Source: Daphnia carinata
Lineage: Eukaryota > Arthropoda > Branchiopoda > Diplostraca > Daphniidae
Length of the DNA: 64,000 nucleotides
Assembly (NCBI RefSeq): GCF_022539665.2
Contig: NC_081337.1
Span: forward strand, 2,952,679-3,016,678
Direction of reading: 5' to 3'
Positions within the stretch are counted from its first letter, which is position 1. Every line of letters begins with the position of its first letter. The position numbers and the translations under genes were made by a program. The notes below the pieces were generated by a model that had not been told where the DNA came from, searched no databases, and saw nothing but the letters and a program-made list of their open reading frames with translations. Shown in pieces: positions 63,466 through 64,000 of the stretch.

Positions 63466-64000
63466 AATGTTACTATTAACCTATACTGAGAAAAGAAAAA
63501 CACTGTTAAGCATCTCAATTGTTGCTCATGTGACTTACATGACTCATACATTCAACTTCTGGCAGAATCTTGGGAAAGGCCATACAAATTGCAGATGAAC
63601 ATCATTGTATAAGGCTCTTGAATGATAAAATAGCACCCGTAGAATGTTGCATTGTTGATAGTTGTGTTCCCAGTATGCTGAAAATCCTTTCCTATTGGAT
63701 AAATTTTTTTTTGTAGATTAGACATGGTTGGCAAAAAGGAAGAGAAATGCTTCGTCATAAATTCAAAATTTTTTCAAGAAAATTCCTTTCATACCTAAAG
63801 ATTCCATGTATGATGTTCATCGCTGCAATGCCAGCCCAGTGAAACATCTTTAGGGCCATGTAAGTACCCAGCTTCACCAACACTCTGAACGTAAAGGACA
63901 AGTTGTTCTTTAGCCAGAGAAGCAGAATTATTAGAGCTTCTAGCTGTGACAGAACTATGAAGGATTCTATGAGGAGTGTACCGGATTTATTAACACAAGA
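63466..64000. other. Window edge, unassigned
   Basis: No gene assigned. A minus-strand frame is open from the window edge to about 63,749, and a second minus frame reads LAKEQLVLYVQSVGEAGYLH near 63,860-63,920. Neither is recognised; a gene continuing past 64000 is possible. Confidence 0.35.

Overview
The window looks like nuclear DNA of a branchiopod crustacean, most likely a Daphnia species. It holds multi-exon animal genes with very short introns (mostly 54-80 bp) and phase-consistent GT/AG junctions, tightly packed on both strands, plus many A/T homopolymer runs. There is nothing prokaryotic. Gene names come from reading translated exons by eye; no database search was possible, and all exon joins were checked by hand for splice sites and phase.

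Layout. 1-14 kb: the 5' part of a minus-strand ecdysone receptor (EcR) gene. Two A/B-domain exons are visible; the DNA-binding and ligand-binding exons would lie outside the window. The rest is long non-coding sequence. 14.2-16.0 kb: proteasome ATPase Rpt6 (+). 19.0-20.6 kb: a WIP/verprolin actin regulator (+). 22.0-24.8 kb: a methuselah-like GPCR (-). 25.7-27.9 kb: argininosuccinate lyase (+), tail to tail with a C3orf33-family membrane protein (-). 29.2-36.0 kb: a complete DNA transposon with perfect terminal inverted repeats and two divergent genes, a TNP2-type (CACTA-like) transposase and a coiled-coil/BEN-like protein. It sits in the last coding exon of a minus-strand single-pass membrane protein gene (36-37 kb). 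37.4-43.0 kb: TFIIIC subunit GTF3C4 (+). Its first intron contains a 440-bp hAT-type MITE with a perfect 8-bp target duplication and a complete intronless ITFG1/TIP (linkin) gene. 43.2-45.0 kb: a NeuroD/neurogenin-type bHLH factor (-). 47.6-49.6 kb: a nuclear-looking protein with a cysteine cluster, coiled coil and BEN-like C-terminus (+). 50.3-51.7 kb: tRNA deaminase ADAT1 (+). 52.4-58.5 kb: RIF1 (+), with both PP1-docking motifs. 59.5-61.35 kb: a decayed, truncated vasa copy. 61.5-63.5 kb: a large foldback inverted repeat whose spacer carries three degenerate tRNA-like sequences.

Most host genes are ordinary housekeeping or signalling genes and do not form one pathway. The strongest candidate for something new is the transposon. 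Its transposase plus a separate coiled-coil/BEN protein parallels the two-protein logic of plant Spm/CACTA elements (a transposase plus a binder of subterminal repeats), with an apparently unrelated second protein. The foldback with tRNA-like spacer, next to a vasa pseudogene, is the second unusual locus.
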